From Hufsiella ginkgonis (GTDB lineage: Bacteria > Bacteroidota > Bacteroidia > Sphingobacteriales > Sphingobacteriaceae), in the NCBI RefSeq assembly GCF_009834915.1, contig NZ_WVHS01000001.1, forward strand, positions 620,001 through 684,000: a DNA stretch of 64,000 nucleotides, given 5' to 3'. Both the position numbers and the translations under genes were made by a program. This document shows, piece by piece, positions 25,631 through 34,900 of this stretch (within the stretch, counting starts at the first letter, position 1; the number at the start of each line of letters is the position of its first letter). Under the pieces are notes generated by a model. That model saw nothing but the letters and a program-made list of their open reading frames with translations, was not told the origin of the DNA and ran no database searches.

Positions 25631-26594
25631 GCGCTTCGGGTGAGCGGCGCAAACCTAACATCACTTTAGCTTTCCGGTTATCTTTCTTTTTTAGCGACAG
25701 TTCCGCGAGGTCCATGGCAGAACTGGTGTTTCCCTGCATTTCGGCAAGTACGGCCATGTTGTAAAGCGACTTAGCGGCGAGGTCGTTATTCCCTGATCGC
25801 GCCAGCGGCTCCAGTAGGGCACGTGCGCGCTCATAATCCCCGGCCATAATGGCTTCCCCCGGTGCTTTCAGCGCGTCGGCAGCATATATTTCACGCAATA
25901 TCGGGCGTGAGCCCCGTTTATAATAACCCGCGACATGACGGGCCGCGACTTTAGAAATATCCTGGATATCTGCCGCATTAGGCGTAATGGCGGGACCAAA
26001 TGCCAGCAACGCGCTCACCACGCTCCTGCCGGAATGATACCGGCTGGCATTGCCGGTTAACTCCATAAATTTATTTTCGCGGATGTCGTACCAGGCCCAG
26101 GTACTTCTTGCGTAAACTGAGTAATGTGCCGTTTTGCTGGTAGATCCGTCCTGGTTCTTTACTTTTTCCACCTCATCCTGGTGAAAACCGGTAGTATAAC
26201 TTTCCAATGACAGGACGTAATCTGCCTGGTATTTTTCTGCCAGTTTACTCAACTGGCCGGAGGTAAGAATGGTTGAGTCAGGCAGCAAATGAATATCGCG
26301 TGCCATCGTAACACTGTCGTATGCGCTGATCACGTTAACTTTCATACCAGCAAGCTCGTTCTCAACCGTCGCGAGCATCGCCAGGGAACCGCTGCGCACC
26401 GCGTTGGTTTTCTTAGCCCGTCTGAATTCGAGCTGGTAAGGATCGAAACGGTTAATGATCAGTATCGTGGCATGGGTGCTTTGTATATCGATCGCCGGGG
26501 GAACGGCCAGGGAATAATGAACATACCGTACACCGCAGGAAGTCAGCAATAACAGGAGCAGCATGGCAAAAACAAAAGTGCGTATCATATTCAT
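25611..26594 (-). CDS. Lipoprotein with helical-repeat C-terminus (DUF6340-like)
   Basis: 327 residues. Signal peptide with lipobox LLTSCG (Cys at about 20), so anchored in a membrane. The N-terminal two thirds (YVHYSLAVPPAIDIQSTHAT, LAEKYQADYVLSLESY, STWAWYDIRENKFMELTG) resemble the DUF6340 family of Bacteroidota; the end (ALLEPLARSGNNDLAAKSLY, NMAVLAEMQGNTSSAMDLAE) has TPR-like repeats. Function unknown. Its 3' end overlaps the GNAT gene tail to tail. Confidence 0.7.
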   Translation of the reverse strand: MNMIRTFVFAMLLLLLLTSCGVRYVHYSLAVPPAIDIQSTHATILIINRFDPYQLEFRRAKKTNAVRSGSLAMLATVENELAGMKVNVISAYDSVTMARDIHLLPDSTILTSGQLSKLAEKYQADYVLSLESYTTGFHQDEVEKVKNQDGSTSKTAHYSVYARSTWAWYDIRENKFMELTGNASRYHSGRSVVSALLAFGPAITPNAADIQDISKVAARHVAGYYKRGSRPILREIYAADALKAPGEAIMAGDYERARALLEPLARSGNNDLAAKSLYNMAVLAEMQGNTSSAMDLAELSLKKKDNRKAKVMLGLRRSPEALISQAQ

Positions 26595-26697
26595 GGATTA
26601 TAGGTTAATTTTGCGTCCCTTTGGGTGAAGACGCAGGGGACACAAGATCAGTTGCAATGGAAAAGATATTTTAAACAGGGAGTTTGATAGCCTGGTA

Positions 26698-27128
26698 TTC
26701 GGATTAAGGAGTTCAAAATTATGATCGATGCTGATCTTGCGGCGTTGTACGGAACGGAAACAAAAAATAAAGCAACAGCTTTAAAAGGAATATGGAAAGA
26801 TTTCCGGCAGCCTTTATGTTCGAACTTACAAATGAAAAACAGCGGCTGGTCATAAATTGTGACCGGCTGGCAGGATCGAAACATTCAGGCACCAACCCGC
26901 TGGCATTTACCGGACAGGGAGTCGCGATGTTAAGATCTCCGAAAGCCGGCGAAATAACTATTGAAATTATGCGTGCATTTGTATATTACAGGCAGATTCT
27001 GCTGCTTAACAAAGAAATGCATCCGGAAGATAGCGGCAACGGACCGGAAGATCGACGAAGTATTCCGTTTCCTGCCCGATAAAACAGAAACAAAAAAGGC
27101 CGGGGGCGATGGAGCCTCCAGGATATAA
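26698..27128 (+). pseudogene. ORF6N-domain protein, frameshifted remnant
   Basis: Three frames in turn give one ORF6N protein: IRIKEFKIMIDADLAALYGT (26698 on), then after a break near TTAAAAGG (about 26778) RNMERFPAAFMFELTNEKQR, LAFTGQGVAMLRS and ITIEIMRAFVYYRQI (26792-27082 frame), then after a break near 27045 KIDEVFRFLPDKTETKKAG to a stop at 27126. The missing REQLK segment shows decay beyond one error. It is a relative of the remnants at 2-70 and 8859-9203 but stands alone in core genome. The 26595-26697 stretch before it is empty. Confidence 0.75.
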
Positions 27129-27151
27129 AATAAGCAACACTAAGTAGTAAC

Positions 27152-28264
27152 ATGGAAGAAGAAAATAAGTCCAGGCACCAACCTGTAGTCACCGAAGAAT
27201 CCGTTAAGTTTCTCGAAAAATATATCAACAACGCTTCTCCTACCGGTTTCGAGTGGGAAGGTCAGCGCTTATGGCTCGAATACCTGAAGCCTTATATCGA
27301 CACCCATTACACCGATAACTACGGTACCGCTGTTGGCATTATCAATCCCGATGCACCTTATAAAGTAGTTATCGAGGCACATGCCGATGAGATCTCCTGG
27401 TTTGTAAATTATATCACCAAAGACGGATTGATCTATGTGATCCGCAACGGGGGGTCTGACCACCAGATCGCGCCGTCCAAACGGGTGAATATCCATACAG
27501 ACAAAGGCATTGTAAAGGCCGTATTCGGGTGGCCGGCCATCCACACGCGCAGCGGCGAGAAAGAGGAAGCGCCCACATTGAAGAATATTTTCCTCGATTG
27601 TGGCTGTACCTCAAAAGAAGAAGTCGAGGCGCTGGGAATTCATGTTGGCTGCGTGATCACTTACGAGGACGAATTTATGATCCTGAACGACCGCTATTAT
27701 GTAGGCCGTGCGCTCGATAACCGGGTGGGCGGCTTTATGATCGCCGAAGTAGCGCGCCTTCTGAAAGAAAACAATAAAACGCTTCCCTTTGGACTCTACA
27801 TTGTGAATGCCGTACAGGAAGAAATTGGTTTACGCGGGGCCGAAATGATCGCGCACCGCATTAAACCGAATGTAGCCATTGTAACTGATGTTACGCACGA
27901 CACGCAAACACCAATGATCAACAAGATCACGGCCGGCGATCTTGCCTGCGGAAAAGGCCCCGTAGTTTCGTATGCGCCCGCCGTACAAACCAACCTGAAC
28001 AAACTGCTCATTAACGCTGCACAGGAGAATAATATTCCGTTCCAGCGGCAGGCGTCGTCCCGTTCCACCGGCACGGATACCGATGCGTTCGCCTATTCCA
28101 ACGAGGGTGTAGCTTCCGCCCTGATCTCGCTGCCGCTGCGGTATATGCATACAACCGTTGAAATGATCCATAAAGAAGATGTAGATAACGTGATCAGGCT
28201 GATCTACGAATCGCTGTCAGATATTGAAGCCGGCCAGGATTTCAGGGCTTTTCAACAGATTTGA
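27152..28264 (+). CDS. M42-family metallo-aminopeptidase
   Basis: 370 residues, cytosolic, full length. Metal and active-site motifs of the M42 (tetrahedral aminopeptidase/'endoglucanase M') family: VIEAHADEISWFV (first His-x-Asp), GRALDNRVGGFM (bridging Asp), VQEEIGLRGAE (general base Glu pair), TDVTHDTQTP, and RYMHTTVEMIH (last His). It removes N-terminal residues from short peptides. Monocistronic, with a terminator at 28320-28357. Confidence 0.92.
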   Translation: MEEENKSRHQPVVTEESVKFLEKYINNASPTGFEWEGQRLWLEYLKPYIDTHYTDNYGTAVGIINPDAPYKVVIEAHADEISWFVNYITKDGLIYVIRNGGSDHQIAPSKRVNIHTDKGIVKAVFGWPAIHTRSGEKEEAPTLKNIFLDCGCTSKEEVEALGIHVGCVITYEDEFMILNDRYYVGRALDNRVGGFMIAEVARLLKENNKTLPFGLYIVNAVQEEIGLRGAEMIAHRIKPNVAIVTDVTHDTQTPMINKITAGDLACGKGPVVSYAPAVQTNLNKLLINAAQENNIPFQRQASSRSTGTDTDAFAYSNEGVASALISLPLRYMHTTVEMIHKEDVDNVIRLIYESLSDIEAGQDFRAFQQI

Positions 28265-28319
28265 TCTTTAACAAAATAACCCGCTGCAACTTGCGTTATA
28301 TAGTCTCATAGGATTCTGA

Positions 28320-28357
28320 AAAGCGGCCGGGACACTCATTGTTCAGGCCGCTTTTTT
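28320..28357 (+). terminator. Rho-independent terminator of the M42 peptidase gene
   Basis: AAAGCGGCC (28320-28328) pairs with GGCCGCTTT (28346-28354), 17-nt loop, then T-run. Confidence 0.8.
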
Positions 28358-28458
28358 ACTTTTCTGGCACAATTATTTAGCCACCTACTGATCCGCTATA
28401 CTACGTATAACGTATAACGCCGAACTACAACGTAAAAGCTTTTTACTAATTTAGTGCT

Positions 28459-29361
28459 ATGAAACCAACCCTACTTATCCTGGCTGCCGGAATGGCCAGC
28501 CGTTACGGAAGCATGAAACAAGTTGACGGCTTTGGCCCTAATGGTGAAACGATCATCGACTACTCCATCTACGATGCCATCCGTGCAGGATTTGGCAAAG
28601 TAAGTTTTATCATCCGCGAAGAATTTCTCGACAATTTTAAAGGCATTTTCGAGCCGAAACTGCAGGGAAAGATCGAAACGGATTATGTTTTCCAGCGTTT
28701 CGACCTGAAGCCGTTCGGAATCGATAAAACCGTAGAACGTGCCAAGCCATGGGGAACCGCCCACGCCGTGCTCGCCGCACGCAACCAGGTAAAAGAACCT
28801 TTTTGCGTAATTAATGCCGACGATTTCTACGGCTATGACTCGTTCGAGAAAATGGCGAAGTTCCTTACCACGGAAGCCTCAGGAGACACCTATTCACTGG
28901 TAGGTTACCAGATCGATAAAACATTATCTGATTACGGCTCTGTTTCCCGCGGCGTTTGCAAAGTGAACGATGCGGGCGACATGGTAGAGATCAACGAACG
29001 TACCGAAGTATATTTCACTGCCGGCGGTGGTGTGGCTTATAAAGAAAACGGGGAAGAACACCCACTGCCAAATGATACCCGCGTATCCATGAATTTCTGG
29101 GGATTCACCCCGGAGGTTTTCGCGCAAAGCGAAGATATGTTCAAACGCTTCGTTGATGCCAATGAGCATAACCCGAAGGCTGAATTCTTTATCCCGCTGG
29201 TGGCCGATGAGCTCATTAAAACCGGGACCGCCTCTTTTAAAGTGATTCCGACCGCGTCTAAATGGTTCGGGGTAACTTATAAAGAAGATAAACCGATCGT
29301 GCAGGCCAGTATCAGCAAACTGGTGGCAGACGGCGTATACCCTGAAAACCTCTGGTCATAA
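28459..29361 (+). CDS. Sugar-1-phosphate nucleotidyltransferase-like protein
   Basis: 300 residues. N-terminal LLILAAGMASRYGSMKQVDG is the nucleotide-binding signature of the NTP-transferase (GlmU/RmlA-type) fold; WGTAHAVLAARNQV and FCVINADDFYGYDSF supply the nucleotide and metal-binding segments. Such stand-alone enzymes in Bacteroidota are annotated only as nucleotidyltransferases; neither sugar nor nucleotide can be read from the sequence. The GH31 gene follows after a terminator. Confidence 0.85.
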   Translation: MKPTLLILAAGMASRYGSMKQVDGFGPNGETIIDYSIYDAIRAGFGKVSFIIREEFLDNFKGIFEPKLQGKIETDYVFQRFDLKPFGIDKTVERAKPWGTAHAVLAARNQVKEPFCVINADDFYGYDSFEKMAKFLTTEASGDTYSLVGYQIDKTLSDYGSVSRGVCKVNDAGDMVEINERTEVYFTAGGGVAYKENGEEHPLPNDTRVSMNFWGFTPEVFAQSEDMFKRFVDANEHNPKAEFFIPLVADELIKTGTASFKVIPTASKWFGVTYKEDKPIVQASISKLVADGVYPENLWS

Positions 29362-29384
29362 TCGCCGCACTTTATTCCCGATAT

Positions 29385-29417
29385 GAAAAAAGCCAGCACT
29401 AAAGCTGGTTTTTTTTG
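29385..29417 (+). terminator. Rho-independent terminator of the nucleotidyltransferase gene
   Basis: A6-GCCAGC, 6-nt loop, GCTGG, T8. The in-frame ATG at 29383 of the next gene lies in this hairpin, which argues for a later start there. Confidence 0.8.
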
Positions 29418-29427
29418 TTTTACGGGC

Positions 29428-31695
29428 ATGACAGAACTTACCGGAAACGCCACGCATATAGCAGCAGAAGAAAATAAGCTCATAATAGAAACCTATGGCG
29501 CAAAAGCGGAGATCAGCATTTACGGCCCGGAGATCATACGGATCAGGATCTCAAAACGGAACGCCGCGCCCCGCGAATCCTTTGCGGTGATCCGGGAACC
29601 GGCGGCGTTAAGCCCCTGCCATGAAGAAGCGGATGCAATCACACTCGAAACAGGCGCGTTAACATTGCGCATCGACCGGTTCCCGCTCCGGTTCAGCTTT
29701 TTCAACAAAAACGGGCAGTTGCTGGGCGCCGACGACCCACGGTTCGGCACCACCTGGCAGGGCGATCGCGTGATCACCTACCGGAAACTCTTCCCCGGGG
29801 AAAAGTTCATTGGCCTCGGAGAGAAAACCGGGAATCTTAACAGGCGCGGAAGTAATTATGTGAACTGGAACACCGACGCCGCGCTGCACACCCCCGAAAC
29901 GGATCCCTTATACAAAACGTTCCCCTTCTTTATCGGCATCCACGACGGGCTTACTTACGGCTTGTTTTTCGATAACCCGCATAAAAGCTACTTCGATTTC
30001 GGCGCTACTACCGACGACCAGATGAGCTGGTTCGGCGCCGACGGAGGCGAGATGAACTATTATTTCTTCGGATCGGCAAGCGTCGCCAAGATCCTGGAAG
30101 ATTATACCTGGCTAACCGGCCGCATGGAAATGCCCCCGCTCTGGAGCCTCGGCTACCAGCAATGCCGCTGGAGCTATATGTCGGCGGCAGAAGTACTCGA
30201 CGTGGCACGCAAACTCCGGGAACGGCAAATTCCGGCAGATGTAATGTATTGCGACATCGACTACATGGACAATTACAAGATCTTTACCTGGAACAAAGAC
30301 ACCTTCGCCGACCCCAAAGCAATGATCGATGAACTGGCGTCAATGGGCTTTAAGCTCGTAACGATCGTAGATCCGGGCATCAAGATAGAAGAAGGTTATC
30401 TTCAATACGACGAAGGCATCAGGGAGAAATTTTTCGCCGCCTACCCCAATGGCGAAGAGTACGTGGCAAGCGTATGGCCCGGCCGCTGTCATTTTCCCGA
30501 TTTCTACCGCGAAGACGTGCGCGAATGGTGGGGACGCTCGTTCGCTGCCCTGACAGATCCTGGTGTCGCCGGATTCTGGAACGACATGAACGAACCTGCC
30601 GCCTGGGGCCAGAACATTCCATGGCTGGTGCAATTCGGGAAGTTCACGCTTCCCGAGGTGAGAAATGCGTACGGGCTCGAAATGTCTAAAGCTACCTACC
30701 TGGGCACCCGGAAATTACTTGGAAACAAACGCCCGTTCGTATTAACAAGAGCGGCATATTCAGGCATTCAAAGATACTCCGCGGTATGGACAGGCGACAA
30801 TGCCGCTACCGACGAGCACCTGCTGCTTGGCGCGAGGCTTGTAAACAGTCTCGGTTTAACCGGCCTGTCGTTTATCGGCGTGGACATCGGCGGTTTTATG
30901 GGCGACCCCACTCCCGGGCTGATGGTCCGCTGGAACTCACTCGGCCCGTACATCCCCATGTTCCGGAACCACTCCGCGATCATGTCGAAAAATCGCGAGC
31001 CCTGGCTTTGGGGCGAGGAAAACGAACGGATCATCCGCAAAGACATCGAACAACGATACCGGCTGATACCTTATATATATGCTTGTTTTTACCAATCACA
31101 TACCACCGGGATGCCGCTGGCACGCACACTGGCGATCGATCATACCCACCTGGAACCGGTGTATGATCCCCGGTTCCAAAACCAGTTCCTGTTCGGCCCT
31201 TCCCTCCTGGTAGCTCCTGTAGTAAGTACGGTGGAAGAAACAGAGGTTTATCTTCCTCCAGGGACCTGGTACCGGCTCAGTACCGGTGAACGATTCGCCG
31301 GCGACCAGGTAATCATGGCCGCCGCTCCCCTGGCCGACCTCCCCGTATTTGCAAAAGCCGGCGCCATTATCCCCATGCAGCGGGTGATACAAAGCACCTC
31401 CTTCGCCGGCGATGGCGTGCTCGAACTGCATGTATGGCATGGCCATGAACCGTCAGAATTTTTATATTATGAAGACGACGGAGACTCTTATAATTACCTC
31501 GATAGCGACTATTACCGCAGGCTGCTGAAATTTGACCCGGAAAGCAACCGCATTATCCTGGGACAAGCGAAAGGCAGGTTCGCCTCACGCTACCGGGAGA
31601 TCCTCTTGCTGTTGCACGGATTTGGGACACATACACCAACAACTTTCACGGTGAAGAATGACCGGCAGCAGATCTTGGTTACAATTACCAAATAA
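29428..31695 (+). CDS. Glycoside hydrolase family 31 (alpha-glucosidase type)
   Basis: Start set at the ATG at 29428 (MTELTGNATHIAAEENKLII), because the ATG at 29383 is part of the preceding terminator. 755 residues. Catalytic nucleophile Asp in GFWNDMNEPAAWG; general acid/base region TRAAYSGIQRYSAVWTGDNA; MPPLWSLGYQQCRWSYMSAA and ADVMYCDIDYMDNYKIF are GH31 landmarks, then an N- and C-terminal beta-sandwich frame. No signal peptide, so a cytoplasmic enzyme cleaving alpha-linked oligosaccharides. Not part of a visible SusCD locus. Confidence 0.93.
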   Translation: MTELTGNATHIAAEENKLIIETYGAKAEISIYGPEIIRIRISKRNAAPRESFAVIREPAALSPCHEEADAITLETGALTLRIDRFPLRFSFFNKNGQLLGADDPRFGTTWQGDRVITYRKLFPGEKFIGLGEKTGNLNRRGSNYVNWNTDAALHTPETDPLYKTFPFFIGIHDGLTYGLFFDNPHKSYFDFGATTDDQMSWFGADGGEMNYYFFGSASVAKILEDYTWLTGRMEMPPLWSLGYQQCRWSYMSAAEVLDVARKLRERQIPADVMYCDIDYMDNYKIFTWNKDTFADPKAMIDELASMGFKLVTIVDPGIKIEEGYLQYDEGIREKFFAAYPNGEEYVASVWPGRCHFPDFYREDVREWWGRSFAALTDPGVAGFWNDMNEPAAWGQNIPWLVQFGKFTLPEVRNAYGLEMSKATYLGTRKLLGNKRPFVLTRAAYSGIQRYSAVWTGDNAATDEHLLLGARLVNSLGLTGLSFIGVDIGGFMGDPTPGLMVRWNSLGPYIPMFRNHSAIMSKNREPWLWGEENERIIRKDIEQRYRLIPYIYACFYQSHTTGMPLARTLAIDHTHLEPVYDPRFQNQFLFGPSLLVAPVVSTVEETEVYLPPGTWYRLSTGERFAGDQVIMAAAPLADLPVFAKAGAIIPMQRVIQSTSFAGDGVLELHVWHGHEPSEFLYYEDDGDSYNYLDSDYYRRLLKFDPESNRIILGQAKGRFASRYREILLLLHGFGTHTPTTFTVKNDRQQILVTITK

Positions 31696-31793
31696 TTTCT
31701 TTTAATGATATTATTTTTCTTTTAATTACCTATTGACGTTGTTTAAATTATATTTACCTTAGCAACAGGATGTTAAATATTAATAATATTTTT

Positions 31794-31820
31794 AGTATTT
31801 AAAATAAAATACTAAGTTTG
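31794..31820 (+). promoter_or_regulatory. recA promoter with overlapping palindrome
   Basis: TAAGTTTG (31813-31820) fits TAnnTTTG, with TTT instead of TTG 19 bp upstream. Across the spacer lies a perfect inverted repeat AGTATTT-N6-AAATACT (31794-31813) whose right arm touches the -7 element. A palindrome in this place is what an SOS-type repressor site would look like; no LexA is in the window to support it. Confidence 0.5.
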
Positions 31821-31841
31821 TAAAAATATAAAGCTAAAAAA

Positions 31842-32849
31842 ATGAGCAATACGGATAAACTCAAAGCATTACAGCTTACGCTCGATAAGCTCGAAAAATC
31901 ATATGGCAAAGGAACGGTGATGAAGCTGGGCGATACGGCAGTGGAGCCGATCGAATCTATTTCTACCGGCTCTATCGGCCTTGATATCGCTTTGGGAATC
32001 GGCGGCTTACCAAAAGGCCGCGTGATCGAGATCTATGGCCCGGAATCATCGGGTAAAACGACCCTGGCCACGCACGCCATTGCCGAGGCTCAGAAAAAAG
32101 GCGGGATCGCTGCGTTTATCGACGCAGAACATGCTTTTGATAAATATTATGCCAGGAAACTGGGTGTAGATATAGAAAATCTCCTGATCTCGCAGCCGGA
32201 TAACGGCGAACAGGCACTGGAAATAGCCGACAACCTGATCCGTTCAGGGGCGATCGATATTATCGTGATCGACTCCGTAGCTGCGCTGGTTCCAAAGGGG
32301 GAAATTGAAGGCGAAATGGGCGACTCGAAAATGGGCCTGCAGGCACGCCTGATGTCACAGGCACTTCGGAAACTTACCGGGACGATCTCCAAAACCGGTT
32401 GCTGCTGTATCTTTATCAACCAGTTGCGCGATAAGATCGGTGTAATGTTCGGTAACCCTGAAACCACTACAGGTGGTAATGCACTCAAGTTTTATGCTTC
32501 CGTGCGTTTGGATATCCGCCGTATTTCGCAGATCAAGGATACCGACGAAGTATCCGGAAACCGGGTAAAAGTGAAGATCGTTAAAAATAAAGTGGCGCCA
32601 CCTTTCCGCATTGCGGAATTCGACGTCATGTTCGGTGAAGGGATCTCCAAAGCAGGTGAGATCATCGACCTAGGTGTCGACTTTGACATCATCAAGAAAT
32701 CAGGTTCCTGGTTTAGCTATGGCGACACCCGTCTCGGACAGGGAAGAGATGCCGTAAAACAATTGCTGCGGGATAACCCCGAGCTTATGGAAGAGCTGGA
32801 GGGAAAGATCAAGGCAACCGTTACCGCCGAGAAGCTGGAAGAAAAGTAA
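31842..32849 (+). CDS. recA: Recombinase RecA
   Basis: 335 residues, full length. Walker A GPESSGKT (about 66-73), [20 protein letters not shown], Walker [14 protein letters not shown], the L2 region [18 protein letters not shown] and the C-terminal DNA-binding domain are present. It forms ATP-dependent filaments on single-stranded DNA for strand exchange and SOS signalling. Monocistronic, with its own promoter and a palindrome at 31794-31813; convergent with prfA. Confidence 0.98.
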   Translation: MSNTDKLKALQLTLDKLEKSYGKGTVMKLGDTAVEPIESISTGSIGLDIALGIGGLPKGRVIEIYGPESSGKTTLATHAIAEAQKKGGIAAFIDAEHAFDKYYARKLGVDIENLLISQPDNGEQALEIADNLIRSGAIDIIVIDSVAALVPKGEIEGEMGDSKMGLQARLMSQALRKLTGTISKTGCCCIFINQLRDKIGVMFGNPETTTGGNALKFYASVRLDIRRISQIKDTDEVSGNRVKVKIVKNKVAPPFRIAEFDVMFGEGISKAGEIIDLGVDFDIIKKSGSWFSYGDTRLGQGRDAVKQLLRDNPELMEELEGKIKATVTAEKLEEK

Positions 32850-32856
32850 GCATGAG

Positions 32857-32942
32857 GGTAAAGGTTTGAGGTCGGAGGTTAAGTTTAAGGTTTTTCGTAT
32901 AGCTAAAGCGTTATACTTCAGACCTTTAAACTCAACCTTTGC
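32857..32942. repeat. Imperfect intergenic palindrome between recA and prfA
   Basis: AGGTTTGAGGTCGGAGGTTA on the left is the imperfect complement of the stretch ending ACTCAACCTTTGCC on the right; the centre is GTATAGCTAAAGCGTTATAC, itself a palindrome. It lies between convergent stop codons and may serve as terminator for both genes. Purine-rich GGTTTAAGGTT-like words of this kind look like genome-wide intergenic repeats. Confidence 0.5.
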
Positions 32943-32946
32943 CTAC

Positions 32947-34020
32947 TTAAACAGCCGCCCCTTCCTTCATCTTTTCCGCGTTCTCTGCAAATTGCAGCGC
33001 ATCGATCAATTCCTGGATGTCTCCATCCATAATGGCGTTCAAATTATACATGGTTAAACCGATCCTGTGCTCCGTAACACGGCCTTGCGGATAATTATAG
33101 GTACGGATCTTTGCGGAACGGTCGCCTGTAGACACCATCGTTTTACGTTTCGCAGCGATATCTCCGTTATGTTTCTGCAGCTCAAGATCATATAACCGGC
33201 TCCGAAGCATCTCCATAGCGCGTTCGCGGTTACCGAACTGCGAGCGCTCGATCTGGCAAACCACCACCATCCCGGTAGGTTTATGGGTAAGCTGGACTTT
33301 GGTCTCTACCTTATTTACGTTCTGACCACCTGCACCACCCGATCGTGATGTCTGCATTTCCACATCCGCAGGATTCAGGTAAAAATCCACTTCTTCTGCT
33401 TCCGGTAAAACTGCTACCGTAGCGGCCGAGGTATGTACACGTCCCTGGGTTTCGGTGTCGGGCACTCGCTGAACGCGATGTACGCCCGATTCGAATTTTA
33501 ACTGACCATATACGTCTTCCCCACTCACGTTCATGATCACTTCCTTGTATCCGCCGGCTGTGCCTTCGGTCACGTCGGCCACTTCTACCTTCCAGCCTTT
33601 TTTCTCGAAGAAACGGGTATACATGCGGTAAAGATCGCCGGCAAACAGCGCGGCTTCGTCGCCGCCGGTACCGCCCCGGATCTCCAGCACGGCGTTCTTC
33701 GCATCCTGCGGATCCTTCGGAATCAGCATCAGGCGGATCTTATCCTCGAGACTTTCCTGTTGTTCGAGCAACTCGTCGAGGTCCATCCTGGCCATTTCCC
33801 GCAGCTCGTCGTCTTTTTCGGTTGCCAGGATCTGCTTATTGGTATCGATGTTACTCATCACATTGTGGTAGATCTTATACTCATCCACAATACGGCCCAG
33901 GTCTTTATAATCCTTGCTCAACTGGGCATAACGCTTCATATCGCTCATGGTCGAAGGATTGCTGAGTTCCCGTTCAACTTCTTCCCAGCGCTGCTTGATC
34001 GCTTCTAATTTATCTAACAT
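32947..34020 (-). CDS. prfA: Peptide chain release factor 1
   Basis: 357 residues. The catalytic GGQ lies in [20 protein letters not shown]. The stop-codon reading tripeptide of RF1 (PxT) is present as PDT in [15 protein letters not shown]. It recognises UAA/UAG and releases the peptide at the ribosome. The Gln of GGQ is the usual PrmC methylation target. Monocistronic. Confidence 0.97.
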   Translation of the reverse strand: MLDKLEAIKQRWEEVERELSNPSTMSDMKRYAQLSKDYKDLGRIVDEYKIYHNVMSNIDTNKQILATEKDDELREMARMDLDELLEQQESLEDKIRLMLIPKDPQDAKNAVLEIRGGTGGDEAALFAGDLYRMYTRFFEKKGWKVEVADVTEGTAGGYKEVIMNVSGEDVYGQLKFESGVHRVQRVPDTETQGRVHTSAATVAVLPEAEEVDFYLNPADVEMQTSRSGGAGGQNVNKVETKVQLTHKPTGMVVVCQIERSQFGNRERAMEMLRSRLYDLELQKHNGDIAAKRKTMVSTGDRSAKIRTYNYPQGRVTEHRIGLTMYNLNAIMDGDIQELIDALQFAENAEKMKEGAAV

Positions 34021-34081
34021 ACTCTATTGTAACGCGGTAAGCGCTTATTGAAAACACAAAAATACGATTTTGGATTGAAAG

Positions 34082-34843
34082 CTATTGAACCGGTGAGGGC
34101 TCAAAGTACTTTAGGGTAACGGTTTCACCGTCGAACACCGCATAAGACCGGCAATTAAGCCATTCTCCCAGGTTAATATAACGGCTCCCGGAAATAGAAA
34201 GATCGATCGGGAGATGCCGGTGCCCGAAAATAAAGTAATCGAAATGCTCCTTTTTAAGCAACTCCCGGCTGTAAATGGCCAGCCATTCGTAATCGTCGCC
34301 GAAATAAGCGGTATGCTTTGGAAGTTGCGAAGCGCGACTTTTCCTGGACCACTTTGTAGCGATGGCGATACCAAGGTTGGGGTGGATCCGCGCGAACAGC
34401 CATTGACAGAAGCCGCTCCTGAAGATCTTCTTCAAAATTTTGTACCTGGTGTCGCCAGGGCCGAGGCCATCGCCATGGTGGATATAGAACTTCTTCCCAT
34501 TACGGGTGATCACCAACTCGTCAGACACAACCGTTACTCCCAGCTCTTCGGGGAAGTAGTCGAACATCCACATGTCGTGGTTTCCTTTAAAAAAGGTAAC
34601 CTTAATCCCGGAATCGACCAATGCGGCGATCTTTCCCAGGAACCGTGAAAAGCCGCGGGGTACCGCATGCTTGTATTCGAACCAAAAATCGAACACATCT
34701 CCTACCAGGTAGATCTCCGCGGCATTGACGCTGATCTCGTCCAGCCACCTGATCACCGCATCTTCGCGGATCCGGCTGGCCGCATTATTGGGTGTCCCAA
34801 AGTGAAAATCAGAAGCAAAATAGATATGTTTGCGCTCGGGCAT
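34082..34843 (-). CDS. LpxH-like UDP-2,3-diacylglucosamine diphosphatase
   Basis: Start set at the ATG at 34843 (MPERKHIYFASDFHFGTPN), since the upstream extension is not family-like. 253 residues. Calcineurin-type metallophosphoesterase motifs: ASDFHFG (Asp12, His14), LVGDVFDFWFEYKHAV (GDxxD), KGNHDMWMFDYFP (GNHD), YIHHGDGLGPGD and FIFGHRHLPID (GHxH). In lipid A synthesis it would cleave UDP-diacylglucosamine to lipid X on the inner membrane. The family also holds other phosphoesterases, hence no gene symbol. Divergent from the prolyl oligopeptidase gene. Confidence 0.87.
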   Translation of the reverse strand: MPERKHIYFASDFHFGTPNNAASRIREDAVIRWLDEISVNAAEIYLVGDVFDFWFEYKHAVPRGFSRFLGKIAALVDSGIKVTFFKGNHDMWMFDYFPEELGVTVVSDELVITRNGKKFYIHHGDGLGPGDTRYKILKKIFRSGFCQWLFARIHPNLGIAIATKWSRKSRASQLPKHTAYFGDDYEWLAIYSRELLKKEHFDYFIFGHRHLPIDLSISGSRYINLGEWLNCRSYAVFDGETVTLKYFEPSPVQ

Positions 34844-34900
34844 GGTCGCAAATGTACAACTATTCCTTATCTTGGGATGCACGATAACAAGACGCAAAAC

